Shown here: positions 12,231-24,072 of the stretch, in pieces
Layout: each line of letters begins with the position of its first letter
Numbering within the stretch: position 1 is the first letter of the stretch
Source: Ampullaceana balthica
Taxonomy: Eukaryota > Mollusca > Gastropoda > Lymnaeidae
Reading direction: 5' to 3'
Length of the DNA stretch: 64,000 nt
Assembly (NCBI GenBank): GCA_944989445.1
Contig: CALYLW010000057.1
Coordinates: forward strand, 2,457,984-2,521,983
The notes under the pieces: model-generated
What the model saw: only the letters and a program-made list of their open reading frames with translations
The model's database searches: none
What the model was told of the DNA's origin: nothing
Position numbers and translations under genes: made by a program

Positions 12231-12717
12231 AAATCCCTTATATTAACTTCGCGGCCGTCTCTCTCTCTCTGTCTGTCTTGGGCTCGGCGGGCGGGCGGGC
12301 GGAAAAACAGAAGTCAAAAATGACCCACTTCCCATGATCCGATCAAACTGAAATTTGGCACACGGACCCGTCTAAACTAATAATGCATTGTATCAAAATT
12401 TCAGATCGATCGAACGTACCGTAATTAAATTAGAGCATTTTTAGTTTATCCTTATATGAGGTATGTAATTCAAAATTCACTGTTTGTTATTGTTTTTTTT
12501 CTGCCAGTTCCACGTGAGTTTGAGTTGACTCCGACCGTCGTGTTGACGCCGACCGTCGTGCCGACACCCCCTCACATCCCACCCCCATTTATTAAAGACA
12601 AGGGACATCACTCGGTGTCAGTCTGTAAATGTTTGAAAATAATCAATACTGTTAGTTATGTCTCATATATAAGGGATTTATAGTCAAAAACTTTGTTTTT
12701 ACGGGTTTGTTTTATTT
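12231..12717 (+). repeat. AAATCC-type interspersed repeat, copy 1 (CCC subtype)
   Basis: Starts AAATCCCTTATATTAACTTC and ends with ATATAAGGGATTTATAGTC, AAAAACTTTGTTTTTACGGG and TTTGTTTTATT. The first 13 bp and the AAGGGATTT near the end are inverted copies. The interior carries GGGCGGGCGG, CTGAAATTTGGCACACGG, CAAAATTTCAGATCGATCG and ACGTACCGTAATTAAATT, which recur in every copy. No reading frame is shared. The type of element is not established; the head-to-tail junctions resemble those of rolling-circle elements. Confidence 0.85.
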
Positions 12718-13224
12718 AAATCCTTTATATTAACTCGTGGTGTCTGCGGCCGACCGACCGACCGACCTTGCTTGCTTGTTGCCAAAACTTTTGATCGATT
12801 TTTAACCCACTTGCTCATCAAGATAGCGAGCTGAAATTTTGCAGGCAGTTTTGTACCGATGATAAAAACAATGTATCAAAATTTCAGATCGATCGCATGT
12901 ACCGTAATTAAATTATTGATTTTTTAGATTATTTTATTTATTCCTATGTATCATGCTATTTTTTGAGATAGAGCGTCGCGGTGCGTATTATATTGAACAA
13001 CCTTTCTGTCGCGCAATAAGGTGCGTATTTTATTGACAGCTCTTTTTATAAACATATTCCTGATCGGTGCGCATTATATTAAACATGTTTTACGACACAA
13101 CTGCAATTTTGTATTTCTGGATGGTCTGGCGCTGCGAATTATAATGAACATTCTTTTAGTTACTTCTCGTACATAAAGGATTTATAGTCAAAAACTTGGT
13201 TTTTTTACGGGTTTTTCTTATTAT
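12718..13224 (+). repeat. AAATCC-type repeat, copy 2 (CTTT subtype)
   Basis: Starts AAATCCTTTATATTAACTCG and ends CATAAAGGATTTATAGTC plus the ACGGG tail. It follows copy 1 directly, head to tail. A GACC run is near its start. Confidence 0.88.
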
Positions 13225-13734
13225 TAAATCCTTTATATTAACTCGTGGTGTCTGCGGCCGACCGACCGACCGCTTGCTTGCTTGCTTGCTTGTCGCCAAA
13301 ACTTTTGATCGATTTTTAACCCACTTGCTCGCAAGATAGCGAGCTGAAATTTTGCAGGCAGTTTCGTACCGATGATAAAAACAATGTATCAAAATTTCAG
13401 ATCGATCGCATGTACCGTAATTAAATTATTGATTTTTTAGATTATTTTATTTATTCCTATGTATCATGCTATTTTTTGAGATAGAGCGTCGCGGTGCGTA
13501 TTATATTGAACAACCTTTCTGTCGCGCAATAAGGTGCGTATTTTATTGACAGCTCTTTTTATAAACATATTCCTGATCGGTGCGCATTATATTAAACATG
13601 TTTTACGACACAACTGCAATTTTGTATTTCTGGATGGTCTGGCGCTGCGTATTATAATGAACATTCTTTTAAATTCTTCTCGTACATAAAGGATTTATAG
13701 TCAAAAACTTGGTTTTTTACGGGTTTTTCTTATT
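13225..13734 (+). repeat. AAATCC-type repeat, copy 3
   Basis: Nearly identical to copy 2 along its 510 bp and joined head to tail with it, so the array is a recent local amplification. Confidence 0.9.
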
Positions 13735-15757
13735 AAATCCTTTATATTAACTCGTGGTGTCTGCGGCCGACCTTGCTTGCTTGCTTGTCGCCAAAACTTT
13801 TGATCGATTTTTAACCCACTTGCTCGCAAGATAGCGAGCTGAAATTTTGCAGGCAGTTTCGTACCGATGATAAAAACAATGTATCAAAATTTCAGATCGA
13901 TCGCATGTACCGTAATTAAATTATTGATTTTTTAGAGTATTTTATTTATTCCTATGTATCATGCTATTTTTTGAGATAGAGCGTCGCGGTGCGTATTATA
14001 TTGAACAACCTTTCTGTCGCGCAATAAGGTGCGTATTTTATTGACAACTCTTTTTATAAACATATTCCTGATCGGTGCGCATTATATTAAACATGTTTTA
14101 CGACACAACTGCAATTTTGTATTTTTGGATGGTCTTGCGCTGCGTGTTATATTTATCTCTATGTATCATGTTATTTTTTGAGATAAAGTGTCGCGGTGCG
14201 TATTATATTGAACAACCTTTCTGTCGCGCAATAAGGTGCGTATTTAATTGATAACACATTTTTATAAACATACTAGGTTGTGCTGCGGCGCCGTGATGAA
14301 TACGAAATATTAAACTTTCTGAAATGTTCACACAAAGTATTTATTAAAGGGGTTGTAGGGCTTTGTTTTTTGTCAAAAGCCCAAGAACTTATCCTTGTTT
14401 GATAAATACGAAATATTAAACTTCCTGGAATGTACACAAAGTATTTAATAATTATAAACCATCATCAAATCCTCTTTTTACATTGTTCCATTTTCCAAAA
14501 TAAAAATATGAGCTAATACAATGACGTCATATAATTAATTTTTTTTACAGCGCGTCTTTAATTTGTAGTTAATTTGAACACTTTTTGATGCACACTTTGT
14601 ATTAAATATAAGATCAATCAATGACGTCATTTTTTTTTACAGTGCTAATCACCACACGATTTTTTAACTGCTATAGACTGTTCTACATCGTTCATCAGCG
14701 TTCCACATCCAATGAGTGAGTGAGTGAGTGATGGACTTGGACTATTATATTATTTATTCCTGTTCGGTGCGCATTATATTAAACATTAGCTGACCCGCGG
14801 CGTAGCATACCCCGCTAATGATTTAGTGACGGGTGAAGACTTCCTGAAAGACACAGTTGTCAAAATGGGGTGGGTTTGGGCAAACAACTGTGAGTGAATG
14901 AAAGAAGGAACTCTGGAGAGACCCGCGGCGTAGCATACGCCGCAGACTTGCTCATCATAGACAGTGCAAAGAACGGTTGGGGGGGGGGTGAGAGTACAGA
15001 CACAAAAAGCAGCACTGAGTAAATAAAAAATAGCGAGTAAACGTAAAGACATGCACACTGAGGTTGTTGTTACCCACCTCCCGTTTGTTAACCGACGTTC
15101 ACTCGCGTTGTTTTGATTTCTTCGTGCTGTAGTTTGTGTGCGTTCTTTCTCCACTTTCTTTGCACTCTCCATGAGCAAGTCTGCGGCGTATGCTACGCCG
15201 CGGGGCGTCTAGTTTCATAATAATTATAAATCCTCAAATCCTATTTTTGCATCGGTCCCTTTTCAAAAATTAAAATATAAGCTAAAACAATGACGTCATA
15301 TAATATTTTTATACAAAATCGATCGCAGCGCCACCTAACAGCACTTACATCCATACAGACAACGGGAATCAATATAAATAATTAACATAAGTAACTTATC
15401 CGTGTTTGATAAATACGAAATATTAAACTTGCTGAAATGTACACAAAGTATTTCATAATAATTATAAATCCTCAAATTCTAATTTTACATCGTTCCCTTT
15501 TCAAAAATTAAAATATAAGCTAAAACAATGACGTCATATAATATTTTTATACAAAATCGATCGCAGCGCTACCTAACAGCATTATTCCATACATACATAC
15601 AGACAGACAACGGGAATTATGTATATTGATGTTTTACGACACATAACTACCATTTTGTATTTTTGGATGGTCTTGCGCTGCGTATTATAATAAACATTCT
15701 TTTATTTATGTCTCGTTCATAAAGGATTTATAGTCAAAAACTTGGTTTTTTTTACGG
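13735..15757 (+). repeat. AAATCC-type repeat, copy 4, interrupted
   Basis: The left part matches copies 2 and 3 to about 14150. An internal partial duplication follows at 14150-14275, then unrelated sequence, and the 844-bp hairpin repeat is inserted at 14787-15630. The right end (ATAAAGGATTTATAGTC) lies at 15718-15757. The sequence directly left (ATTAAACAT) and right (GTTTTACGAC) of the insert is continuous in copies 2 and 3, which fixes the insert boundaries. Confidence 0.85.
14787..15630. mobile_element. 844-bp hairpin-carrying interspersed repeat, copy 1
   Basis: Boundaries are fixed by the intact site in the neighbouring AAATCC copies. It starts TAGCTGACCCGCGGCGTAGC and ends CAACGGGAATTATGTATATT followed by GAT. 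It carries near-identical hairpins GCGGCGTAGCATACGCCGC at about 14795 (one mismatch) and 14925, and an inverted copy at about 15182, so 14918-15209 is bounded by inverted repeats of over 30 bp. The right part has two diverged copies of a ~190-bp unit (CAATGACGTCATATAATA, then CGATCGCAGCGCCACC), and a third more diverged unit lies outside at 14395-14560. The start and end loosely resemble RTE-related short elements, but no family is established. A second copy is at 24073-24921. Confidence 0.8.
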
Positions 15758-15855
15758 TTTATTAATTATGAAAATACTTTTTTATGTCATTAACTGTTAC
15801 ATTTTTATATCATTGTTTTTACAGTACTTTACAATGTATATACATATATAAATAT

Positions 15856-16334
15856 GGGGCCGTTCATAAATGACGTCAAGCGATTTTGGCCAATTTTTGA
15901 CCCCCCTCCCCCTCGTCACACTTCGTCACAAACACTTAGACCCCTCCTCCAATATTACGTCACAAAGCTTTGACAACACCCCCCCCCCAAAGCCGTATTT
16001 TCCAATTGAAAACAAGCATGTTTCAAATATCTTTTTGACATTTAAATATGTATTAAGTGTAATTCTGCAATCTATTTAATATCAGAAAGAAAAGTTGTAT
16101 CAAAATACCTTGTTGTTTGTCAGAACTTTGACAGATAAAACGCGTGAAGCCATTGAAAACGTCATGCATAAATAAATTGCAAGCAATGCATTAGTTAAGT
16201 GGAACATTTATTTAAAGATGCGCGTTTTTTTGTTGATGTGACGTCACATTTCTATACCCCACTCCCCATCATCGTCACAAATGCTTGACCCCCTTCCGCC
16301 CCATAGGCGCGTGACGTCATTTATGGACGGCCCC
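15856..16334. mobile_element. inverted-repeat MITE with TGACGTCA ends, copy 1
   Basis: Starts GGGGCCGTTCATAAATGACG and ends GTCATTTATGGACGGCCCC, inverted copies of about 22 bp. C-rich tracts with CGTCAC words sit just inside. It is flanked by TAT on both sides, but in TA-rich DNA this is weak evidence for a target duplication. No reading frame. Related copies at 17288-17683 and 42912-43204. Confidence 0.85.
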
Positions 16335-17163
16335 TATATATATATATATATATTTAATATTCCCACTTACAATGAAATTCGGGTTACAACGTCTCTTAAC
16401 AACGGATCAACGTCGTATCGAGTGTCGCCTGTTACGTACTCTAAGAAACTTAATTTATCAGAATCGCACCTGCGCAACTGCAGTGACGAATTTTTGACGT
16501 TGAAAAACGTCTTGTCTGACCATTATATAGTATATAGCATATTATTGAAGATATAATATGTTATATTCAAGCATTTTGTCTACAATTTATAATTAAACAT
16601 TCTTAAAAGTAGTAAAGGAAAGCAAGTAAATCCTTTATTTAATTTCGTTTAAAAGAGGGAAAGATAGTGATAATTTACCTTCGTTATTTATGAGTCGAAA
16701 TGCCACGTTATACCTTTTCCGGCTTAAATAAGTCTTTAATAATGATTGACTTTAATTTTGAAAGTTACAAAAGTTAGCCAAATTACACTTAAAAGTTTGG
16801 ACACGTTCAAAAGTTTGACGAAACTTAAAAAAAATAAAATTCTTAAGTTATGGCAGTCAAGACTTAAACTTTAAAAAAATGTCATTCAATTATTAATAAA
16901 ACAATTTTTTTAGTAAAAAGCTTGTCTGAAATATGTTTGGAACATTTTCATTCCTTAAATTGTCGTCATATGTCATTAAAGAGCGCACGATGAAAGAGCG
17001 ACGACAAATGGGCGCAAACATAAAAGCGCTGTACCTCGTTGGTAGTCCATCTTGAAACATTAGCATCTATTAGTACATTCGCCTCCAATCTTCATCTGCG
17101 CTCTTTTGTTGTGTACCATTTTACGGGTCATCGTCGCGAAATTAATTAGTAAGTTACACTAAG
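16335..17163. other. non-coding stretch
   Basis: A TA microsatellite (16335-16354), then AT-rich DNA. Inverted words AAAGAGCGCACGATGAAAG (about 16979) and CTTCATCTGCGCTCTTTT (about 17090) suggest another small fold-back repeat. No gene recognised. Confidence 0.45.
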
Positions 17164-17749
17164 CAGTGGCGTCACTAGAGGGGTGCTGACCGTACCGGGT
17201 GACACCATCTCAAGGGGTAACAAAAATGTAAAAACATTTTTAAAACCTTTTTTGGCACTGGAAGACTCGGAGGAGTTTTATGGGTTAGGGTCCGACCATA
17301 AATGACGTCACGTGCCTAGGGGGTGGGGGTCACGCATTTGTGACGAGGGGGAGGGGATTATTTAAAAATGTGATGTCACATCACAAACGCGAAAATGTAA
17401 ATAAAAATTCCACTTAGATATTTGATAGTTTACAATTTATTTAATGACGTTTTCAACGGCTTCACATGTGTTACGATTTTAGAGCGCAGACTTAAACTCA
17501 ATACATATTTAAATGAGAAAAATAATTTCCAACATGCTAATTTTCAATTAGAAAATACGGCTTTTGTGTGTGGCTTTGTGACGTCATATTGGAGGGGGTC
17601 TATGTTTTTGTTACGAAGTATGACCCGGGGGAGGGGGGGGGTAAAAATCGGCCAACATCACGTGACGTCATTTAAGGACGGGGTAAGTCATGAGGGGGTG
17701 ACACCATGAGCTACCGCCCCGGGTGACACCAAACCTAGTGACGCCTCTG
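17164..17749. mobile_element. inverted-repeat element with GTGACACC motifs
   Basis: Starts CAGTGGCGTCACTAGAGG and ends CCTAGTGACGCCTCTG, inverted copies. GGGTGACACCATC is repeated just inside both ends. No matching 8-bp flanks were found (ACACTAAG against GTTGGTCT), so superfamily and intactness are uncertain. The TGACGTCA-ended MITE is nested at 17288-17683. Related sequences at 11931-11996, 59707-59926 and 63646-63800. Confidence 0.7.
17288..17683. mobile_element. inverted-repeat MITE with TGACGTCA ends, copy 2 (nested)
   Basis: Starts GGGTCCGACCATAAATGACG and ends ACGTCATTTAAGGACGGGG. C/G-rich tracts with GTGACG words lie just inside, as in copy 1. Ends are degraded and no target duplication can be assigned. 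Confidence 0.75.
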
Positions 17750-18585
17750 GTTGGTCTATTAGTAGTATATGTATTACTTACTCTACTTTTAATAAATTGT
17801 ATGATCATTGATTCATTCTTTTTCAAACACTATATAGACACCTGGATTCATATGGAAGTAGCTTTTATAACTAATCCTATGTAATAAAAGGCCAAGTTCT
17901 GTCCCGTCATCTATAGCGATTGGTCTCTCAAACACACGTGACTCCTACAGCCAATCATATCAAGTTTACGCGGACGTTCAAAACGAGTTATTTTTGTTGC
18001 AGTATTTCTTCCAAGACTTTATTTTGAGTTATGCGCGTTGGGATTTATAGTCAAAAGCTCTGTTTTTACGAGTTATTTATTTTAACTATAATGAATAGTA
18101 TTTTTGACGTGATGCACATGTATGCCGGTCGAGACGAGACGGCTGTTGGAGGGAAGTTACAACATGCCACCGAACGGTGGCGGAACGTCCTTGGACGGGC
18201 TTGGTTGCTCGTTTTGAATAATTTAGCTCAAATAGATTTCATAAAATTACAATGTGGCAGGCAGTAGGGTTATCTTTAACAAGCCGTTAAGTTAAACGAA
18301 GCAAGAAGCAAGTCATCGTAGGGAAACTTGACCTTTCTGTGCTGTGTTACAGTGTGTGAATGAATATTTTTTTTTGCAGCGTTGCTCTGATACTCAGATG
18401 AGTGTTAGCTTTGCCAGTGGCCTATAGGGCCTATAACATAATATCTTTAAAAAATATGTCAATGACCTTTCAACCAGCAGGTGTATTATTTTCGACAATC
18501 ATTTTATCTCTGCCTTAACCAATGTCTCTGAATTCATTTTTTTATTAATATCTTTTTGGATTTAAATATATATATATATATATAT
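17750..18585. other. non-coding stretch
   Basis: Holds an AAATCC-family right-end fragment at about 18040-18080 (GGGATTTATAGTCAAAAGC, then TGTTTTTACGAG). The 78-codon frame starting at 18031 overlaps this repeat and shows no family pattern. Nothing else recognised. Confidence 0.45.
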
Positions 18586-18839
18586 CAACATACATAATTT
18601 GCGATGTATGTCACGTCTGTCTGTCCGTGTCGCTACTAATTTTAGAAAGCAGCGCACCAAATTACTGCACCAAAGTAACTCTTTTCGAACGTTCCACATA
18701 AAATTGTGCAATCAACATACATAATTTGCAATGTATGTCACGTCTGTCTGTCCGTGACGCAACTAATTTTAGAAAGCAGCGCATCAAATTACTGCACCAA
18801 AGTAACTCTTTTCGAACGTTCCACATAAAATTGTGCAAT
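18586..18839. repeat. 127-bp tandem dimer
   Basis: Two 127-bp units (18586-18712 and 18713-18839) differ at only a few positions. Both contain CACGTCTGTCTGTCCGTG and TTTTCGAACGTTCCACAT. A TA run precedes the first. Recent tandem duplication of part of an interspersed repeat is likely. Confidence 0.9.
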
Positions 18840-19113
18840 ATGAAAATAAATGAATAAAATAAAAATAAATAAAAGTTCTGTATTACATTACTTTTTATTC
18901 TGATATGTATTTTTCAAAATAAATAGATTTCAGCTGAAATGTATTTATTTTGAAAACTTCCGTCATTTTTTACGGGTAATACACTAGTATATAAATTTTA
19001 AAAATTTCTTACATACTTTTCCCCCGTATTAATATTATTTATATTTAGAAATACATATGTAAACAAAAATGTTTTTCTTCCTTATTTCTTGCATAGCAGA
19101 ACGAATTTGCTGT

Positions 19114-20535
19114 TTTACGTCCAGAGGCGTAAATGGGTTTTTGACGCCCTTGCCTAATTTATTTTTGCGCCCTTGATAAGTTGACAAGTTTCTGCTTTGC
19201 GACTTTTTCAATTGTATGAAAAAAATAAATGAATTTCTCTTATTTTATTTATGACAATAATTACGCAGTCTGACAGTGACAGTCATACAGCATGAATATA
19301 AAAAATGCATAAGACAGAAACAATACCAATTTACAGTTTATCATTTACTAAATAATACCAAATAAATTGGTGGATAAAATGGGATATTGTTGCGGTAATA
19401 CAGACTACAGCAATACTTGAAGTATCATGTATTATAAATAAAAACAATAGTATCAATGTTTCATACTCACTATCTCATGCATAACGATAGAAACTCACAG
19501 TTAAAAGTTAATTCAAGTAACACTCCACCGACTCACTCCTATGTCCTATATCAAAGGCTCAAAAATGAACTTTTCTTGCTTTAATGTTTGCAAAATTAGT
19601 GATTATTTCATCGAAGTTTATTTGACTGATAAGTACACGTTCGATGGAAAGAAGAGCTAGAGATGATGTGAAGAGCTAGAGATGATGTGCGTTGTTGACC
19701 TGACGTCAATCTCAAGTAATTTTTGATAGTTTTTATTTTAATGAAAGTGAAACTCCTTTCAGCAGTAGCTACTGTGGTAGGCATTGTAAGCAATGTTTTT
19801 AGAGCTCGTTCGACGATTCTTGCAATGTCTGTGTAGCGAGTACATTTAGAAGATCTAAAATCTAAATGAAACATGTCATCGTGTTTTTTGTTTTGCAATA
19901 GTTTAATCATTTGGTGTTTAACACATTTTGTAAAATTATAAATTGATCTTTATATATTTCAGGATATTTGCTTGATTATAATAGAACAGCTTTAGATTCT
20001 AAATCTGACATTTGCAAAAGATTGAAACGCTTTGCCAGTCAGAAAGTTAAAGTCTTCTGCTATATTTTTCAGGGAAACAAATCTGTCTTTTAACTGCATC
20101 ATTAGTGAAATTTGAATTAATCCAAGTCAGGTATTTCATGTTTAGCATACTCTCCTGAAATTCGTTTTCGTTTTGCTTTCCTTTTTTGAACTGGCTCGAT
20201 TTTCATTTTAATACACGTTTCTTCAATTTTGGCAAAAATGTTATAAATTTCATTATCTCTTAGATCTTCTAAGTCATTTAAAAGTCCTTTTATTAACAAA
20301 TATGATCGATAAATATACTGGTCTATAATTTTTTTAATTATTTTTTAAATATTTTTTTTGTAGTGCTAAATTGACTTCGTTTATTTTTTCCAATATCAAA
20401 TTCCAAATAGTTATAAAAGCAAATAACTTGTAACTATTGATTTGACGGTGCAATTATTTAGCAACAGTTAATGTGACACCATGTAATTGTAACATGGCCC
20501 CAATGCCAAGCCGTTGTTACGCCTCTGGTTACGTC
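19114..20535 (-). mobile_element. decayed hAT transposon, 1.4 kb
   Basis: The element runs 19122-20527, starting CAGAGGCGTAAATGG and ending GTTACGCCTCTG. Flanks TTTACGTC (19114-19121) and GTTACGTC (20528-20535) match at 7 of 8 bases, as expected for an aged hAT target duplication. Its minus strand carries remnants of a hAT transposase, which confirms the superfamily. Confidence 0.88.
19608..20299 (-). pseudogene. hAT transposase remnant (dimerisation domain and upstream part)
   Basis: Two minus-strand segments. The downstream one (19608-19910) contains LLTMPTTVATAERSFTFIK, then IKNYLRLTSGQQRTSSLAL, the hallmark C-terminal dimerisation region of hAT transposases, close to the ZMYM1-like group. 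The upstream one (20117-20299) reads DNEIYNIFAKIEETCIKMKI and a basic KRKAKRKR stretch, which matches the layout just before that region in the same group. The frame is broken between them, and the N-terminal DNA-binding domain and most of the RNase H-like catalytic core are missing. It cannot be active. Confidence 0.85.
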
Positions 20536-21213
20536 ACAAAATTTGGGAGCCATGGAATTACCGCGTCTTAACCGATTTCGCGAAATAATGAATCGCAACT
20601 CAACAGGATGTAAATATACGTTATAAAAATATAATTAATGGATTAATCGATTAATTTTTTTCCCCGATTAATCGAAAAGCCATAATATAAATATATATCA
20701 AAATCTTAATCGAGTTTAAGTATAAAATTATATTAAAAATTACTATTTTTTTAATCATTCATCCAGCTGTCATCAAGATTTAGAATGTTGACAACAGACC
20801 AATTAATGCTAATGACTGTTTTCAACACGCGGGGAAACAAGAGCATTGGGAAAGAAAATTTGAGCGACCGACACTGCTGAGAGGCAACACTACAAACTAA
20901 CAAATATTATAGAGCAGGAAACCTTCTAAAAAGACAACAATGGAATCTTGCTGAAACTGTGATTCTAACGAGCTGTGCAGTTTGTTATCTATTTTTAGGG
21001 AGATGCATTTTTAAATACTTACTTTGATTAACATCTGTCGGCGTCAAGAATAGGCGAAAATATATTGCATTGGCCTACTACAGTCTTGGTTGTGAATTAT
21101 GAATGCAGAATTTCTTTCAAATTACAATTGGATAAAGAAATCATGAAGTCTTTTCAAAAAGAAAATGAATAAAGTGACAAACTTCTTACATTTTTTAAAA
21201 TACTGATATCAAC
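20536..21213 (+). other. probable promoter and 5' untranslated region of the bHLH gene
   Basis: No repeat end is recognised after about 20720. The 400 bases before the start codon contain several short upstream ATGs and an in-frame TAA six codons before 21214. The transcription start cannot be set; upstream non-coding exons are possible. A GATTAATCGATTAAT palindrome cluster at about 20640-20690 resembles the ends of the 836-bp hAT-like element but has no matching partner. Confidence 0.4.
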
Positions 21214-21296
21214 ATGGCCTCTTTTTCCACAACTCAATTTGACTATGGAGATGAGACCTGCTGGGGTGAGCCAGAGGAGGAAACTCCTGCAGAAAG
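21214..21296 (+). CDS. bHLH (probable bHLH-PAS) transcription factor, coding exon 1
   Basis: Encodes the first 27 residues plus two bases: MASFSTTQFDYGDETCWGEP, then an acidic EEETPAE stretch. The start is supported by an A at -3 and G at +4 and by an in-frame TAA 18 bases upstream. The exon ends AG|GTAAGT, a strong donor. The two leftover bases join in phase with the first base of the exon at 36835 to make an arginine codon directly before the basic region. Codon use and composition differ from the surrounding AT-rich DNA. The acidic, disordered N-terminus itself does not identify the family; identity rests on exon 2. Confidence 0.8.
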
Positions 21297-22046
21297 GTAA
21301 GTACTAGTAGTGACTCCTTTACATCTTGAAGTTCAGCTCACAAGCTTTAATGCACTGCTATGCATCATAAAAGCAGAAGCTTTAATTGGAGTTGCTTCCA
21401 TTAGCAAATTTCCATAATCGGTATTATAGGCTTTAAAACGATTTGGGTCAGCTGGTTAATCAATTTTTAACAACATACTTGTCTTATATTGATTATCAAT
21501 AAAATTTTGAATTTATTGTTTATTATTGTTATTATTATAAAAAAATTTAATACAGTGTAATATGTATATTACACATCATTTTAGTTTTATGGTATGAACA
21601 TGGAATCTGTAAATTGCACTGAAATTATTCAATTGGCTAAAAATGTATATATATATATATTCAAATTTAAGTCAAAGGCAGGCATACAATCTTAGGCAAG
21701 TATTTTAATAGATTAGACTTCGAATTTTTTACTTCAAATCAAGGATTACTGTATGTAGGACACTTACGAACTGTATAAATTATACAAGACAACTCTAACA
21801 AATCTAACTTAACTGTAACCGTGAAAATTGTAACAACCCTACGTACTTAAATTTTATTGCGATCGATTTCTAAAAAAAATAATAGTATAGCTAAGTGGAG
21901 GGGAGTTAAACCATTTAAAATGTGTAAACGTTTGAACTTATTGAATTAATTCATCAATGTGTCTACATTGTAGCCATGGTAACAGCAGAGATGGCTCACA
22001 AAATCCATTGACTTGCAACACCAGCCATGACAATGGTACTTGACAC

Positions 22047-22440
22047 GGGGTGTCTCAAGTCCAGCTTGCGGGTCAAATATGGTCCGCTCTTAAATTTTAA
22101 CTGTCCCGCGGCCACATCTTAAACAATTCTCTTATTCGTGGATGTTTTATGTAATGACAACATTATGTTTATCAGAAACGCTAAAAAGTGGGTTTTTAAT
22201 TTTTTTTATTTTTTATTATAGGAAAACTTACGATGGGATCAAATGATGGCAAAAAATTTGCTGCTGTGTGATACGTGTGCGAAATTCGATGACGTCTGAT
22301 GGCAAAACACTATTTCGTAATTTTGTTTATTTTTGACCGCTCGGAAAAAATATGGCTGTGGCGTCAATGTACTTAAAGTTTAAAACATTTTTATTTTTTA
22401 TCACAAATTTTGGTCCAAAAATTCCGTTTCTAGTTATTTT
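22047..22440. repeat. interspersed repeat with GTGTCTCAAGTCC start, copy 1
   Basis: Contains GTGTCTCAAGTCCAGCTTGC, GGGTCAAATATGG and GAAATTCGATGACGTC, shared in the same order with 50986-51400. The opening resembles the commonly seen start of some hAT-type short elements, but no inverted end or target duplication was defined. Confidence 0.65.
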
Positions 22441-22566
22441 TTCCCCAGATTTTTGTTTACTTTAAGGTGTTCAGTTTAAAATAAACATTTTCATTTCATA
22501 ATTTGGCCATTATGTATATATACCCAAGTCTTTTTTAATTTATAATAATGGAATAAAATATCTTGA

Positions 22567-23445
22567 ACTGTGCTAGGTCCCTTACTCTTTTTAATTTATA
22601 TAAATGATTTACCCAACAACATCTCAACAGGTACAAAAGTTAGGTTATTTGCTGATGATTGTATAATCTATAGAACAATTAAATCAGAACAAGATAGCAA
22701 AATTTTACAAAAAGACTTAGATGAATTGATAAAATGGGAAACTAACTGGAGTATGTCTTTCCACCCAGAAAAGTGTCAACTGTTAAGAGTAACAAAGAAA
22801 AAGAAACAAATAAATTCAAAATATTACATACATGGAAAAGAACTGACCCAAACTAAAGATGCAAAATAATTAGGAGTCTTAATAAATGAGAAACTATCAT
22901 GGAATCCCCATGTCAATGAAGTTATTAAAAAATCAAACAAAACCTTAGGCTTTATAAAAAGGAACTTTAACAAATGTAATAGAGATATAAAACTAAAATG
23001 CTACCTCACTTTGGTGAGACCTGTACTAGAATATGCATCTTCTGTATGGGACCCATCCACCAAAGAAAACATTGATAAACTAGAACAAATTCAAAAAAGA
23101 GCTGCCAGATTCATTACTGGAGAATATTCGAAACTGACAAGAATAACACCATTAGTTAAATCATTAAACCTTGAAACACTAGAGGATAGAAGAACCAAGA
23201 GCAAAGTAGTAATCATACATAAAGCAATTAATTCTAATTTAGAAATACAACACAAAGATAACTTAATACAACCCTCAGATAGACATAAGGATAAAAACAC
23301 CTTTCTTATTCCGTATGCAAGAACAAACACATACAAGTTTTCCTTCTTCCCGTCCGGAATTCGGGCGTGGAATGGGTTGCCTGAAGAATCCAGGAAAACC
23401 AACACTTTATCAACATTTAAATCTCTAATAAAATTGCAAGTCTAA
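22567..23445 (+). pseudogene. LINE ORF2 fragment: reverse transcriptase C-terminal half
   Basis: Reads TVLGPLLFLIYINDLPNN (block before the catalytic box), then FADD in VRLFADDCIIYRT, giving the two catalytic aspartates of block C. Later blocks follow, including SMSFHPEKCQLL, LGVLINEKLSW, RPVLEYASSVWDP and QKRAARFITGEYS, then SFFPSGIRAWNGLPEE and STFKSLI, which are typical of Jockey/CR1-group polyproteins. One TAA at 22867-22869 replaces the tyrosine of the usual YLGV motif; otherwise the frame is open for 290 codons. The endonuclease and the N-terminal half of the reverse transcriptase are missing by 5' truncation, so it is dead on arrival rather than long decayed. Confidence 0.9.
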
Positions 23446-23530
23446 ACACAAACCATAGATAAGCGTAGGACGCAATAATCTTCTGTATAGAAGGAGCGTC
23501 TGTAAACAGATAAGATAAGATAAGATAAAT
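22567..23530 (+). mobile_element. 5'-truncated Jockey/CR1-group LINE
   Basis: Begins abruptly inside the reverse transcriptase, then carries the ORF2 C-terminus, a short 3' untranslated region (TAGATAAGCGTAGGACGC, GAAGGAGCGTCTGTAAACAG) and a (GATAA)n tail. Other copies of the 3' end lie at 2862, 9110, 11050, 47490, 50265 and 59151-59540. Confidence 0.9.
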
Positions 23531-24072
23531 AGAAATAGTAGAGTCCCCCCATCCAGCACCATCCCTACAAAAAGAAAACAATTTTTAAAAATCACCTTTT
23601 TTAATAAAAAAAAATGATGCATTTAATAGTCTGTACTCATTATCAAATCTTGTCATATTTGTTTAATATCTTAATCTGGCCCGCGCATGTGTTTATTTCA
23701 TTGAATATGGATCTCTGTGCAATAGGTTTGGACATCCGTGATTTAAGTGATCTGGTCTTTGGGGCATTTAAAAATAGGAATGGTTTTAAAATCTTAAAAA
23801 GCTAGGTGTTGCATAGCAACCAGGTAAACATATCTTGTTCAAACCATTGTTATAAAACATGTAAATATTTTTATTGAAGCGAACTCATTGAGACCATAAC
23901 AAAGCTTAAATGCTGAACATTTGCTAAATATATAAAAGAAAAAATAGAAATAAATTTAATTACAAAATGTGTGCAAAATAACTTACCTAAAATTAAACTA
24001 TAAATGTGATATCTTCTATAACTATAAATTGTTTTAACAGAACTAAATAATGATTAAAATATATGTAATAAC
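23531..24072. other. non-coding intron stretch
   Basis: AT-rich. A short TGGCCCGCGCATG word near 23678 resembles the repeat at 22047 but is not followed by more of it. Nothing recognised. Confidence 0.45.

Noticed and set aside
14786..15178. 130-codon minus frame in the hairpin repeat
   Set aside because: Shared with the second copy only as far as the DNA is; frame breaks there, and no domain was recognised.
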